Assembly: GCF_000730645.1 (NCBI RefSeq)
Contig: NZ_BBIU01000003.1
Span: 1 to 64,000, forward strand
Source: Pseudomonas parafulva NBRC 16636 = DSM 17004
GTDB lineage: Bacteria > Pseudomonadota > Gammaproteobacteria > Pseudomonadales > Pseudomonadaceae
Length of the DNA stretch: 64,000 nucleotides
Reading direction: 5' to 3'
In this document: piece by piece, positions 27,755 through 37,374 of the stretch
How positions within the stretch are numbered: position 1 is the stretch's first letter
How the letters are laid out: each line of letters opens with the position of its first letter
Translations under genes and position numbers: made by a program
The notes under the pieces: generated by a model
What the model was told of the DNA's origin: nothing
Databases searched by the model: none
Seen by the model: the letters and a program-made list of their open reading frames with translations, nothing else

Positions 27755-28576
27755 TCAGCCTTCCACCTTCGTCGCCACCTTGAGCATGTCTGCATCCACG
27801 CCACGCACGCCGATGATCTGCCGGGCGATCTCGGAGGCGATGGTTTTTTGCTCAGGGCTGACCACCTCACCCGCCAAGCGCACCATCCCTTCCTCGCTCA
27901 CAACCTTGAGGTTGAGGCCATCCAGGTTGCGGCTGAAGCGGTAACTGCTCTGGATCTTGTCGACGATCCAGCCATCACTGGGTTGCGGCCCGCTGGGCAG
28001 GCCTACCGGTGCGTTCTTGGCCTTGGCCATGGCTGCAGTGTCCAGGCTGACCAGGTTGTTGACCAGGTAGACGCCGTCGGTGGTGCGCGCCACCACCCCC
28101 GCCAGCTCCTTGGCCTCCGCGCTGTCCACCCTGCCACGCAGCGTTACCACGCCGTTGTCGCTGTTCACCTCGATAGGCGCTTTTTCGGTGACGCGGCTCC
28201 AGGATAAGCGCGCCCTGATCACAGCTGCCAAGGTGGCATCCTCCACGCGCCGGGCGTAGGCACGCAGCTCAAGCGGGCGTTCGACCAGGCTCGCGTTCAC
28301 CTGCAACTGGTTCTGCACCTTGTCGATGCCGGAGGTGGCCAAGGCGACGTCCTCGGCCAACCGACGCTCGACATCATTTTCCACCTCACCCGACAGCTGT
28401 GCCTGAGCACCGTCCACGTCCACCTTGATGCGATACGGGTTCAGCACCGGGTTAAGCGACAGTGCAGTTTGCAACGCCCCCTGCAGGCGGGCATCGTGCA
28501 CGGCGTCAGCAGCTGCAGGGTGCGCAATTGCCAGCAAGCTGACACCCAACGCCAAGGCGCGGAAAGGAAATGGCAT
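27755..28576 (-). CDS. exported protein with three BON domains
   Basis: A 273-residue exported protein with a signal peptide (MPFPFRALALGVSLLAIAHPAAA). It has three BON (OsmY-like) repeats at about residues 28-95, 105-180 and 200-270, each with the GxVxL.G.V pattern (AQAQLSGEVENDVERRLAED, GVVTLRGRVDSAEAKELA, GMVRLAGEVVSPEQKTIA). BON domains bind membranes or phospholipids, and OsmY-type proteins respond to osmotic stress. The ATG at 28576 follows AGGGAGAAAG. It is divergent from algB. Confidence 0.88.
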   Translation of the reverse strand: MPFPFRALALGVSLLAIAHPAAADAVHDARLQGALQTALSLNPVLNPYRIKVDVDGAQAQLSGEVENDVERRLAEDVALATSGIDKVQNQLQVNASLVERPLELRAYARRVEDATLAAVIRARLSWSRVTEKAPIEVNSDNGVVTLRGRVDSAEAKELAGVVARTTDGVYLVNNLVSLDTAAMAKAKNAPVGLPSGPQPSDGWIVDKIQSSYRFSRNLDGLNLKVVSEEGMVRLAGEVVSPEQKTIASEIARQIIGVRGVDADMLKVATKVEG

Positions 28577-28787
28577 GGCTTTCTCCCTTTTTGTAGGCAA
28601 AATCTGTAATTCATCGCAACCAATGTGCCAAGCGCTGCCTCTAAGCAAATCACCGGCAGATTGCGGCTTTCAGGCATCATTCGGCCATTTGCTAGCATGC
28701 AAAGGGCAGAATCCTTCAGAATTGACCATGCAACTTGCCCGATTTTTCCCACACTAAACAAAGATATTTCCCTAAGGAGCGCAGGTA

Positions 28788-30134
28788 ATGGAATCAGCCC
28801 AGGACAAACAAGGCCGGATTCTGCTGGTGGATGACGAGTCCGCGATCCTGCGCACGTTCCGTTATTGCCTGGAGGACGAGGGCTACAGTGTGGCCACCGC
28901 CAACAGCGCATCCCAGGCAGATACCCTGTTGCAACGCCAGGTGTTCGACCTGTGCTTCCTCGACTTGCGCCTGGGTGAAGACAATGGCCTGGACGTGCTG
29001 GCACAGATGCGCATCCAGGCCCCGTGGATGCGCGTGGTCATCGTGACCGCACACTCCGCCATCGACACGGCAGTGGATGCGATCCAGGCCGGCGCTGCCG
29101 ACTACCTGGTCAAACCCTGCAGCCCGGACCAATTGCGCCTGGCCACCGCCAAGCAATTGGAGGTGCGACAACTCTCGGCACGTCTGGAAGCCCTGGAAGG
29201 CGAGGTGCGCAAGCCCAAGGACGGCCTGGACTCGCACAGCCCGGCCATGATGGTGGTACTCGAAACTGCCCGGCAGGTGGCCACCACCGACGCCAACATC
29301 CTGATCCTCGGTGAATCGGGTACCGGTAAAGGCGAGCTGGCCCGCGCCATCCACGGCTGGAGCAAACGTGCCCGCAAGGCCTGCGTCACCATCAACTGCC
29401 CATCGCTGAACGCCGAACTGATGGAAAGCGAGTTGTTCGGCCATACCCGCGGTGCGTTCACCGGTGCCAGCGAAAGCACCCTGGGCCGGGTCAGCCAGGC
29501 GGACGGTGGCACCCTGTTCCTCGACGAAATCGGTGACTTCCCGCTGACCCTGCAACCCAAGCTGTTGCGCTTTATCCAGGACAAGGAATACGAACGCGTC
29601 GGTGACCCGGTTACCCGCCGCGCCGACGTGCGCATCCTCGCCGCCACCAACCTCAACCTTGAAGAAATGGTGCGGGACGGGCGTTTCCGAGAAGACCTGC
29701 TGTACCGCCTCAACGTAATCACCCTGCACCTGCCGCCGCTGCGCGAGCGCAGCGAAGACATCCTGACCCTGGCAGATCGGTTCCTGGCCCGCTTCGTGAA
29801 GGAGTATTCGCGCCCAGGCCGCGGCTTCAGTGACGAAGCACGGGCGGCCCTGCTGAATTACCGTTGGCCAGGCAACATCCGTGAATTGCGCAACGTGGTG
29901 GAGCGGGCGAGCATCATCTGCCCACAGGAAAAAGTTGAAATCAGCCACCTGGGCATGGGCGAGCAACCTGCGGGCAATGCACCGCGGGTAGGGGCCGCCC
30001 TGAGCCTGGACGAGCTTGAGCGCGCCCACATCGGCGCCGTGCTGGCGGCCAGCGATACCCTCGACCAGGCAGCCAAGACCCTGGGCATCGATGCATCGAC
30101 CCTGTACCGCAAGCGCAAGCAGTACAACCTGTGA
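28788..30134 (+). CDS. algB: AlgB, NtrC-family response regulator
   Basis: A 448-residue three-domain regulator. The receiver domain (residues 10-125, ILLVDDESAILRTF, phosphoacceptor Asp in CFLDLRLGEDNG) is followed by an AAA+ sigma-54-interaction domain with Walker A GESGTGKGELARAIH and loop motif GAFTGA. A Fis-type DNA-binding helix-turn-helix is at the end (LDQAAKTLGIDASTLYRKRKQ). In P. aeruginosa AlgB pairs with KinB and controls alginate, virulence and quorum-linked genes. It overlaps kinB by four bases. Confidence 0.95.
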   Translation: MESAQDKQGRILLVDDESAILRTFRYCLEDEGYSVATANSASQADTLLQRQVFDLCFLDLRLGEDNGLDVLAQMRIQAPWMRVVIVTAHSAIDTAVDAIQAGAADYLVKPCSPDQLRLATAKQLEVRQLSARLEALEGEVRKPKDGLDSHSPAMMVVLETARQVATTDANILILGESGTGKGELARAIHGWSKRARKACVTINCPSLNAELMESELFGHTRGAFTGASESTLGRVSQADGGTLFLDEIGDFPLTLQPKLLRFIQDKEYERVGDPVTRRADVRILAATNLNLEEMVRDGRFREDLLYRLNVITLHLPPLRERSEDILTLADRFLARFVKEYSRPGRGFSDEARAALLNYRWPGNIRELRNVVERASIICPQEKVEISHLGMGEQPAGNAPRVGAALSLDELERAHIGAVLAASDTLDQAAKTLGIDASTLYRKRKQYNL

Positions 30135-31912
30135 AATGGCCAACCATGAAGCTGCGCACGCGGCTGTTCCTCAGCATATCGGCGCTGGTCACCGTGGCGT
30201 TGCTTGGGTTGTTGCTGGGGCTGGTCAGTGTGCTGCAGATGGCCTCGGTGCAACAGCAACTGGTGCGCGACACTACCCACTCGCTGGAGGTAGGCCTCAA
30301 GCTGCGCCAGAACCTGGGTAACCAGTTGATTCAGATCCTCGATGAAACGCCTGCCACTGAGAACCTTCAGGTGCTGCAGGAGGACTTCCAGCAGCTACTC
30401 GGCCAAGGGGTAGCCCAGGGCAGCGAGCGCGAAGGCTTCATCAAAGCCAGCGCGCATTATCAGGACTTCCTCAAGGCCTACCGCGAGAGCGCTACGCCTT
30501 CGCGCAGCATGGGCGTGGACCAACCGTTGGGCGCTGCTTTCAATCAGGTCCGCACCGACCTCATCGACGCCCACAAGCAGGCCTTGCAATACATCAGCCG
30601 CAGTGAAGAGCAATCCCGTGACCGGGCGCTCCTGGTCAGTGGCACCCTCGGCCTGATGGGCCTGGTGGTGCTGGTGCTGGGCTTCATCACCGCGCACAAC
30701 ATTGCCCGGCGCTTTGGCCAGCCCATCGAGGCCCTGGCCAAGGCGGCAGACCAGCTGGGCAAAGGCAACTTCGATGTCACGCTGCCGGTAACCCAGGCCA
30801 GCGAGCTCAACCAGCTCACCCGCCGGTTCGGGCTGATGGCCGATGCCCTGCGCAAACACCAGGCGACCAATGTGGACGAGTTGCTGGCAGGCCAGCAACG
30901 CCTGCAGGCCGTGCTCGACAGCATCGACGACGGGCTGCTGATCATCGACCGGCAAGGCCTGCTGGAACACCTCAACCCCGTCGCCCAGCGCCAGCTGGGC
31001 TGGACCGACAGCCGGGTCGGCAGCAGCCTGGCCGAAGCCCTGCAACGCCCTGAGCTGGAGCAACAGTTGCGCCAGGTACTGCGCGGCGGCAGCCTGGACC
31101 GGCCCCCCGACGACCTGAACATGGAGGTGGACGAGGAGACACGCCTGCTCACCTATAGCCTCACCCCTGTCAGCCACCCGCAAGGGCCTATTCTGGGCGC
31201 GGTGATGGTGCTGCACGATGTTACCGAGCAGCGCGCCTTCGAGCGGGTGCGCAGCGAATTCGTGCTGCGCGCCTCCCATGAGCTACGTACCCCGGTCACC
31301 GGCATGCACATGGCCTTCGGGCTGCTGCGCGAGCGGGTGTCGTTTGCACCCGAAGCTCGCGAGAACGACCTGCTGGACACCATCGGCGAAGAAATGCAGC
31401 GCCTGACGCAGCTGATCAACGACCTGCTCAACTTCAGCCGCTACCAGAGCGGCTTGCAAAAGCTGGAGCTTGCGCCCTGCGCCGTCGACGAACTGCTGGA
31501 GCGTGCCCAGGTGCGCTTCGCCGACCAGGCGGGGCAGAAAGACATCGAACTGGTGCTGGCCCTGGAGCCCCCGCTGCCGCGTATACAGGCCGACCTCGCC
31601 CAACTCGACCGGGTGCTGGACAACTTGCTGCACAACGCCATCCGCCATACCCCGCAGGGCGGGCGTATCCGCCTGCACGCCCGCCGGCATGCCGAGCGGG
31701 TCATCGTCAGTGTCGAGGATAATGGCGAAGGCATCGCCTACGGGCAGCAGGGCCGCATCTTCGAACCCTTCGTGCAGGTGGGGCGCAAGAAAGGCGGCGC
31801 CGGCCTGGGCCTGGCGCTGTGCAAGGAGATCGTGCAATTGCACGGGGGCCGCATGGGCGTGTTTTCCCGGCCGGGGCAGGGCACGCAGTTCTATATGGCC
31901 TTGCCGGTGTGA
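30131..31912 (+). CDS. kinB: KinB sensor histidine kinase
   Basis: A 593-residue inner-membrane histidine kinase. Two membrane helices (about 12-36 and 168-190) flank a periplasmic domain. HAMP follows (about 190-245), then PAS (about 260-365), HisKA with His383 in RASHELRTPVTGMH, and HATPase_c with NLLHNAIRHTPQGG, DNGEGI and GAGLGLALCKEI. The start could be GTG at 30131, coupled to algB (GTGA), or ATG at 30146; neither has a strong ribosome site. It phosphorylates and dephosphorylates AlgB. Confidence 0.94.
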   Translation: MKWPTMKLRTRLFLSISALVTVALLGLLLGLVSVLQMASVQQQLVRDTTHSLEVGLKLRQNLGNQLIQILDETPATENLQVLQEDFQQLLGQGVAQGSEREGFIKASAHYQDFLKAYRESATPSRSMGVDQPLGAAFNQVRTDLIDAHKQALQYISRSEEQSRDRALLVSGTLGLMGLVVLVLGFITAHNIARRFGQPIEALAKAADQLGKGNFDVTLPVTQASELNQLTRRFGLMADALRKHQATNVDELLAGQQRLQAVLDSIDDGLLIIDRQGLLEHLNPVAQRQLGWTDSRVGSSLAEALQRPELEQQLRQVLRGGSLDRPPDDLNMEVDEETRLLTYSLTPVSHPQGPILGAVMVLHDVTEQRAFERVRSEFVLRASHELRTPVTGMHMAFGLLRERVSFAPEARENDLLDTIGEEMQRLTQLINDLLNFSRYQSGLQKLELAPCAVDELLERAQVRFADQAGQKDIELVLALEPPLPRIQADLAQLDRVLDNLLHNAIRHTPQGGRIRLHARRHAERVIVSVEDNGEGIAYGQQGRIFEPFVQVGRKKGGAGLGLALCKEIVQLHGGRMGVFSRPGQGTQFYMALPV

Positions 31913-31921
31913 TGCACAGGG

Positions 31922-33535
31922 CTAACGCTGCCGCCCATGCGGCAGCTTCCCCCGCGTTACCAGCTCGGCGAACTGCCGGGCAGTGAGGGCCTTGGCGAAC
32001 AACCAGCCTTGGCCGTAGTTCACCCCTTCACTGAGCAGCAGCACTGCCTGGTCTTCGCGCTCGATACCTTCGGCGATCACTCGCAAGTGAAGGTCATGGG
32101 CCATGCGGATAATGTGCGGCGCAACCCCACTGCTGGCGGCATCGTGCCCGAGGGCACCAATGAATGCCTTGTCGATCTTCAGGCAATCAACCGGCAGGGT
32201 TTGAAGGTACGCCAGGCTGCAGTAGCCAGTGCCGAAGTCGTCGATCAGCACCTGGTGCCCCTCCGCACGCAGCGTCTGCAGGTTGTCGCGTGCCACTACC
32301 ACGTCGATCAGGCCGCGCTCGGTGACCTCGAAGGCGATCTGGCTCGCATTAACCCGGTGCAACGCCAGCAGCCGCGCCGCCACCTCGCCGATACGCGGCA
32401 CCATGACGTCACACGCCGCCAGGTTTACCGAGATGTACAACTTTGGGTGCGACCTCAGCAGCGCGCCCAGTTGCTCCAGCACGCGCTGCAAGACGAAATC
32501 GGTGATCTGGCGGATCTGGCCGGTATTTTCGGCCAGCGGTATGAACAGGTCAGGGCTGGTAAGGGTGCCATCAGGCCGGCGCCAGCGCACCAACGCCTCG
32601 GCCCCCACACAGCGCCGGGTGTCGAGCTGGAAGATAGGCTGGTACAGCACCTGCAACTGGCCACGGCGCAGGGCATGTTGCAGCTCCGAGCTCATCGAAC
32701 GGCGTTGCTGTATCAGCTGCAGCACCAGCCAGCCAATGCAACAGGCCCCCAGCACACTGCCCGGGAACAGCAACCACAAGGTGCCGTTCATTCTCAGCGG
32801 CAGGCTGGCGCGTGGGGCGATCAGTACAAGCTGATAATCGGGCGACTTGGTCGGCATGCGATAGATCAGACGATCGCTGAACTCCAGCAGCGTCTTGTGG
32901 CTGCTGGACCACACCGACGGCGGCGGCCATACCTGGGCCGGGCCAAGCACGGGTATCGCCCGCGCACCGTTGTCCAGCACCACCAGCAGGCTGCCCCCCG
33001 GGGGCAAGTCCACCACATCGGTCAGGTGCCCCCGCGAGGTGGACACCAGAAACCTGCCACGGCCAAGCATCAACGCCGCCAGGTTTTCGTCAGGCTCGGT
33101 GGTTGTATTAAGCCAGTAGCTGTAGACCGGGCCCTTGATGTCCGGCGCACGCAGCGGTACGAATGCACGCTCGTCTCCCCGGTTGGAGCAGGCCGAATTG
33201 CCGTCCACGTAAGCCGCTTCGTAGATGAACCGTGAACTCAGGCCAACCCGTTGCAGGGCAGCCAGCATGGCTGGGCTGCAGCCGCGCACGGGTTGCGCCT
33301 GTAGTAAATCGACGCCTTCACGCAACTGGCCGAACACCTGCTCCAGGCGTTCGAGAAAGCGCTCGCCCTGGGCGTTCATCTGCTCGGTTTCGCTCTGCTT
33401 CATCTGTTGCAAGGCAACACCGATGCTGGCGGTAAGCAGCAGGGCAGCACTGGCCAACGCTGCCAATGTGGCCAGCATCCAGGGATGGTTGAAAATTTGG
33501 CGCAGCGTAGCGGTGGTGTCCGGCATCGAAGGCAT
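31922..33535 (-). CDS. CSS-motif EAL-domain c-di-GMP phosphodiesterase
   Basis: About 537 residues. Two membrane helices (about 20-45 and 240-265) enclose a periplasmic CSS-type sensor domain with cysteines in RGCSPAM and NSACSNRG. The C-terminal EAL domain keeps EALVRW, SVNLAACD, EVTERG, DDFGTGY, LKIDKAFI and EGIE, so it should hydrolyse c-di-GMP. Starts are possible at 33550 (TTG), 33535 or 33526; I chose the ATG at 33535. In E. coli CSS phosphodiesterases are controlled by DsbA/DsbB-dependent disulfide formation, and a dsbA gene lies 4 kb away. It converges on kinB. A hairpin inside its last codons (31927-31946) may help end transcription. Confidence 0.9.
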   Translation of the reverse strand: MPSMPDTTATLRQIFNHPWMLATLAALASAALLLTASIGVALQQMKQSETEQMNAQGERFLERLEQVFGQLREGVDLLQAQPVRGCSPAMLAALQRVGLSSRFIYEAAYVDGNSACSNRGDERAFVPLRAPDIKGPVYSYWLNTTTEPDENLAALMLGRGRFLVSTSRGHLTDVVDLPPGGSLLVVLDNGARAIPVLGPAQVWPPPSVWSSSHKTLLEFSDRLIYRMPTKSPDYQLVLIAPRASLPLRMNGTLWLLFPGSVLGACCIGWLVLQLIQQRRSMSSELQHALRRGQLQVLYQPIFQLDTRRCVGAEALVRWRRPDGTLTSPDLFIPLAENTGQIRQITDFVLQRVLEQLGALLRSHPKLYISVNLAACDVMVPRIGEVAARLLALHRVNASQIAFEVTERGLIDVVVARDNLQTLRAEGHQVLIDDFGTGYCSLAYLQTLPVDCLKIDKAFIGALGHDAASSGVAPHIIRMAHDLHLRVIAEGIEREDQAVLLLSEGVNYGQGWLFAKALTARQFAELVTRGKLPHGRQR

Positions 33536-33630
33536 CCAGTTGATTACCAAGGTATAGCAACTGGATCAGGATTTACCTTTGCCGTTTGGCGCTTCGCTCG
33601 AGCACGGCCTGGCCGCCTGGGCAGTGGGCC

Positions 33631-34419
33631 TTAGCGGGTACGGTTCAACACCTGCAATATCGCCGCCGTCTGGGCGTCCGGCAGGCCGTCGAAGCGCTGC
33701 GGCCGGAACCGCATCTGGAAGGCCGCAAGCACATGCCGGGTGGCCACATCCAACACGCCTGTCTGCTCGATGGCGTAACCAAAGCGCGCCAGTTCCTGCT
33801 GGTACCAGCCGACACCAGGCGGGTTGACGTCGAAATAGGCTTGCTGGCGTGCCACCGCGTTTGCATCGGGCCAAATGCCCAGGCCCTCGTCGGCCAGGCG
33901 CTTCCACGGGAACATCGGGCCTGGGTCGAGCTTACGCAACGGGGCGATGTCGCTATGGCCGATGATGTGCCTTGGCTCGATGTTGTTGCGCTTGACGATG
34001 TCCTTCAACAGCGCGATCAGTGACTGGATCTGCGCTTCGCTGTAAGGGTGCCACACCCGGCCTGCGGGCGTGTCGGTGAAGCCCGGGTTGACGATTTCGA
34101 TCCCGATCGAGGATGAGTTCAGCCAGGTACGGCCCTGCCACTGGCTGTCGCCTGCGTGCCAGGCGCGGCGGTTTTCGTCTACCAGTTCATAAACCGTACC
34201 TGGCCCGTCGCCGATCAGGTAGTGGCTGCTGACCTCGCCATGGGTGAGCAACGCCAATGAGCGCTCCAGCGATGCATTGGTGTAATGCAGCACCACGAAC
34301 TGGATACGGTTGTCCTGGTTGGCTGAGGGGTGGCTGCGGTCGATACGCAGGCCCGTCGAGCATCCGGCCAGGGTGAACAGCAACAAAGTGATCAGCGTTG
34401 TTTTCAGCGTGGAAAGCAC
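33631..34419 (-). CDS. lipoprotein N-acetylmuramoyl-L-alanine amidase (AmpDh2/AmiD-like)
   Basis: A 262-residue lipoprotein with lipobox LAGC (Cys20). The amidase_2 domain has zinc ligands His45 (VVLHYTNAS), His155 (IIGHSDIAP) and Asp165 (LDPGP). A small C-terminal peptidoglycan-binding domain follows (about residues 200-260, TGVLDVATRHVLAAFQMRFRP). It cleaves the amide bond between MurNAc and the stem peptide, probably at the inner face of the outer membrane. It matches AmpDh2, which sits next to algB-kinB in P. aeruginosa too. Confidence 0.92.
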   Translation of the reverse strand: MLSTLKTTLITLLLFTLAGCSTGLRIDRSHPSANQDNRIQFVVLHYTNASLERSLALLTHGEVSSHYLIGDGPGTVYELVDENRRAWHAGDSQWQGRTWLNSSSIGIEIVNPGFTDTPAGRVWHPYSEAQIQSLIALLKDIVKRNNIEPRHIIGHSDIAPLRKLDPGPMFPWKRLADEGLGIWPDANAVARQQAYFDVNPPGVGWYQQELARFGYAIEQTGVLDVATRHVLAAFQMRFRPQRFDGLPDAQTAAILQVLNRTR

Positions 34420-34496
34420 ATCGATGGCCTCAGCAAATGAGCGCTACAGTATAACGTGCTCCATGACCGCGCGCTCGCGGGTCTAGGAGCCGCTGA

Positions 34497-36413
34497 TCAG
34501 CCTTGCTCGATGCGGTTTCGCCCCTGTTCCTTGGCCCGGTAGAGCGCTGCATCGGCACGCTTGAGCACTTGGTCGCCGTGCTCGCCGGCCCGGAACGCAC
34601 TCAGGCCGATGGAGGTGGTAATGACCACCCGCTCCCCCTTGAAATGGAACGGGCAGGCCTGCACGGCCGCGCGCATGGCCTCGGTGACCTCCAGTGCCTG
34701 CGCGGGTGTGGTCTGCGGCAGCAGCAGGACAAACTCCTCGCCGCCGAAGCGGGCAATGAAATGCCGGCCGCGCAAGCGCTTGCGCAATTGATCGGCAACG
34801 ATCTTCAACACCTTGTCACCGGCCAGGTGCCCATAGCTGTCGTTGATCCGCTTGAAATGATCCAGGTCGAGAATGGCCATGGCCAGGTGACCACCGTGCG
34901 CCTGCCACGCCTGCACTTCGGCATCGAGCTGCTCGCTCCACGCGGCGCGGTTGGGCAGGCCGGTCAGCGGGTCCAGCAGGGCCTTCTGGCGCTGTTCTTC
35001 CAGGTGCTCGCGATAGCCAAGGGCTTCCTGCTCCATGCTGGCCACCCGCTCGGACAACCCGTGCAGGCGGCCCGCCAGCTCCTGCTCGCGGCGGTCGCGT
35101 TCATGCTTGTGCTGATCCATGGTGACCAGCAGGCTTTCGAGCCGGCTGTCCAGTGCCTGCTTGAGGCTCACCACATCGGCGGCACACTGAACATCGCTCT
35201 GCAGGCCGCCCACATGCTCACGCAACTGGTTATCCAGCTCCTGCGCTGCGCTGCTGTTGTCGGCATGGCCGGCGCTGGCCTGGTGCAAATAGTCGTGAAA
35301 ACCTTCCAGGCGTTCGTTGAGCAGTTGCAGGTAGGTTTCAAATTCGTGCTGGCCGCTGTCGGTGATGGCCAGCAACAGAACGGCAAGGTCATCGAGCACC
35401 GGTATCAGCTCGTACCAGTTAAGCCCGCGCGCTACCCGGTCGCGCATAGCCTGCGCCTGAGCCTTGTGTCGCTCCGGCAGGCTGAGGTCATCCAGCAGGC
35501 CGATCAGGGTCTGCTCGATGTGCGCGGCCACTTGGCTGTAGGGCGGTTCTACCGCGTAGGGCAGGGCGTAGGCCTCATCGGCGGATTCTCCGCTTTCCAG
35601 CGGGTGGGGCTCAGGCGTTGGAGCGGTTGGCGGTGGGGTGGCGGCTACGGGACGTTCTGGCAACGGGTCGTTGGCAGGTTGGACTGCGGGCTGGGCAGCA
35701 GTATCGACCTCAGGGGCATGCGGTGCATCGAATGCATCGATGCTGTGCGGCGCCGGGGCCTGGGCAAGCGCCGATGGCGGCTCGATGAGCGGCGCTGGTG
35801 ATGCTGGCGCTTCCGGTGCGGGTGCTGGGGCTGGGGCTGGGGCTGGGGCTGGATCAGCCTCAGGCACCGGGGCCACAGGCACCTCGTCATCACGGCCCTT
35901 GAACAGGCGCTGCAGGAACCCCCCACGCGGCTCACCAGCCGACTTGCCCAACGCTGAAAGCGCACGCTCCTGCAAGCCGCTCAACTCGCCCAACAGCGGC
36001 GGCAGGTCACGCGATTGGCTCACCCCTGCTTCCAGACGCTTAGCCAGCTTTTTCAACGGCCGGGACACATCGCTGGAAAGGGGCAGGCCTTGCAGTTGCC
36101 CTACCAGCGAGGTCAGTGCATCACCCACTTGGTTCATGCGTGTTTCGCGGCGCTGCTCAGAGTCCAGCACCGCCTTCTCCAGCCGCGGAATGAGCCCGGC
36201 CAGCCCGGCGTCCATATTGTCGCCACGGATCACCTCGCGCATTTCCTTCATGCACTGGTCCACGATCTTGTCGCTGCCTTCAGCGGCCAGGGTACTGCGC
36301 ACCAGGCCACGGCGCAGCAAGTCGAGGCGAGCCTCCCAACGCCGCTCGAGCTTCTCCTGCTGCTCGATGCTCTTGAGGTATTTTTCTTTCCAGCGCTCGG
36401 CTTCTTCGGTCAT
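34497..36413 (-). CDS. GGDEF diguanylate cyclase (DgcH-like)
   Basis: A 638-residue, apparently soluble protein. The N-terminal ~150 residues are charged and helical. A low-complexity Pro/Ala linker follows at about 190-280, encoded in part by a hexanucleotide repeat at 35824-35852. Another helical domain with coiled coil (about 300-480) leads to a C-terminal GGDEF domain with the active motif ARFGGEEFVLLLP. No RxxD inhibitory site is visible ahead of GGEEF, suggesting no product inhibition at that site. The ATG at 36413 starts the conserved helical region (MTEEAERWKEKYL); the frame opens at 36470. Position matches DgcH of P. aeruginosa, described as a conserved core cyclase. Confidence 0.88.
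   Translation of the reverse strand: MTEEAERWKEKYLKSIEQQEKLERRWEARLDLLRRGLVRSTLAAEGSDKIVDQCMKEMREVIRGDNMDAGLAGLIPRLEKAVLDSEQRRETRMNQVGDALTSLVGQLQGLPLSSDVSRPLKKLAKRLEAGVSQSRDLPPLLGELSGLQERALSALGKSAGEPRGGFLQRLFKGRDDEVPVAPVPEADPAPAPAPAPAPAPEAPASPAPLIEPPSALAQAPAPHSIDAFDAPHAPEVDTAAQPAVQPANDPLPERPVAATPPPTAPTPEPHPLESGESADEAYALPYAVEPPYSQVAAHIEQTLIGLLDDLSLPERHKAQAQAMRDRVARGLNWYELIPVLDDLAVLLLAITDSGQHEFETYLQLLNERLEGFHDYLHQASAGHADNSSAAQELDNQLREHVGGLQSDVQCAADVVSLKQALDSRLESLLVTMDQHKHERDRREQELAGRLHGLSERVASMEQEALGYREHLEEQRQKALLDPLTGLPNRAAWSEQLDAEVQAWQAHGGHLAMAILDLDHFKRINDSYGHLAGDKVLKIVADQLRKRLRGRHFIARFGGEEFVLLLPQTTPAQALEVTEAMRAAVQACPFHFKGERVVITTSIGLSAFRAGEHGDQVLKRADAALYRAKEQGRNRIEQG
35824..35852. repeat. hexanucleotide repeat (GCTGGG) in the dgcH-like linker
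   Basis: Four full GCTGGG units plus a five-base partial unit. On the coding strand they specify alternating Pro-Ala. Because the unit is six bases, length changes would keep the frame and only alter linker length. Confidence 0.85.
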
Positions 36414-36508
36414 GCCTGTGTCCGCACGGGTGATACAACTGGGGCTGTCTGATACACACTGTCGGCGCACACCCCGGGCACTTTAGGGTATGCACAGCTT
36501 CAGTTGAT

Positions 36509-37363
36509 TCAGCTCAAGGCCGGCAGCGTATCCACAGTCAATGCATCAGGCAATCGGATCTCGACAGCGACCGGAAGGTGGTCGGAGATCGGTTGGGCCA
36601 GCACCTCCACGCGCTCCAGCGTCAGGCTGGGGCTGAGCAGAATGTGGTCCAGGCAACGCTGGGGGCGCCAGCTGGGGAACGTGGCCTCCACCTGCGGGGC
36701 AAGCAGGCCAAGGTCGCGCAACGGTGAGTGCTCGAGCAGGTCCGTGGCATGGGTGTTCATGTCCCCCATCAACACCTGGTGGCGATAACCGCCAATCAGT
36801 TCGCGGATATAGGCAAGCTGCAGGGCCCGGGTCTTGGCACCCAACGCCAGGTGCATCATGACCACGATCAACGCATCCTCACCCTCACCGAAGCGCACCA
36901 GAATGGCACCCCGCCCGGCCGGGCCGGGCAGCGGGTGGTCTTCGAGCTGGTGCGGTTTCAGGCGGCTTAGCACGCCATTGCTGTGTTGGGCAAAGCGGCC
37001 AAGGTTGCGATTGAGTTGCTGGTACCAGTAGGGGAAAGCGCCCAACTGCGCCAGGTGCTCGACCTGGTTGATGTAGCCCGAACGCATGCTGCCGCCGTCG
37101 GCTTCCTGCAAGGCCACCAGGTCGAAGTCGCTGAGCAGTTGGCCAATCTTCTGCAGGTTACCGGCCCGCCCGGTGTGTGGTAGCAGATGTTGCCAACTGC
37201 GGGTCAGGTAGTGCCGGTAGCGTTCGGTGCTGATGCCCACCTGAATGTTGAAGCTGAGCAGCCGCAGGCGACCATCCTCGGGCAGGCCAGGGGCCTGCAG
37301 GTGATGCTCGTTGACCTGCGGCTGGTGCAGGCCAATGCCACGCGTGGACCGGAAGCGGGGCAT
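36509..37363 (-). CDS. endonuclease/exonuclease/phosphatase-fold protein
   Basis: A 284-residue protein of the EEP superfamily. Metal and active-site motifs are in order: LLSFNIQVG (Asn near 39), VALQEADGG (Glu near 86), MMHLALG (His near 170), LMGDMNTHA (Asp/Asn near 198) and ISDHLPV (Asp/His near 267). No signal peptide is evident. Family members act as DNases, phosphodiesterases or lipid phosphatases, and the substrate here is not readable. It is 11 bp downstream of dsbA on the same strand. Confidence 0.87.
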   Translation of the reverse strand: MPRFRSTRGIGLHQPQVNEHHLQAPGLPEDGRLRLLSFNIQVGISTERYRHYLTRSWQHLLPHTGRAGNLQKIGQLLSDFDLVALQEADGGSMRSGYINQVEHLAQLGAFPYWYQQLNRNLGRFAQHSNGVLSRLKPHQLEDHPLPGPAGRGAILVRFGEGEDALIVVMMHLALGAKTRALQLAYIRELIGGYRHQVLMGDMNTHATDLLEHSPLRDLGLLAPQVEATFPSWRPQRCLDHILLSPSLTLERVEVLAQPISDHLPVAVEIRLPDALTVDTLPALS

Positions 37364-37374
37364 GGTAGCGCCGC

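Noticed and set aside
35824..35852. Phase-variable on/off switch
   Set aside because: A six-base unit cannot shift the reading frame, so it can change only linker length.
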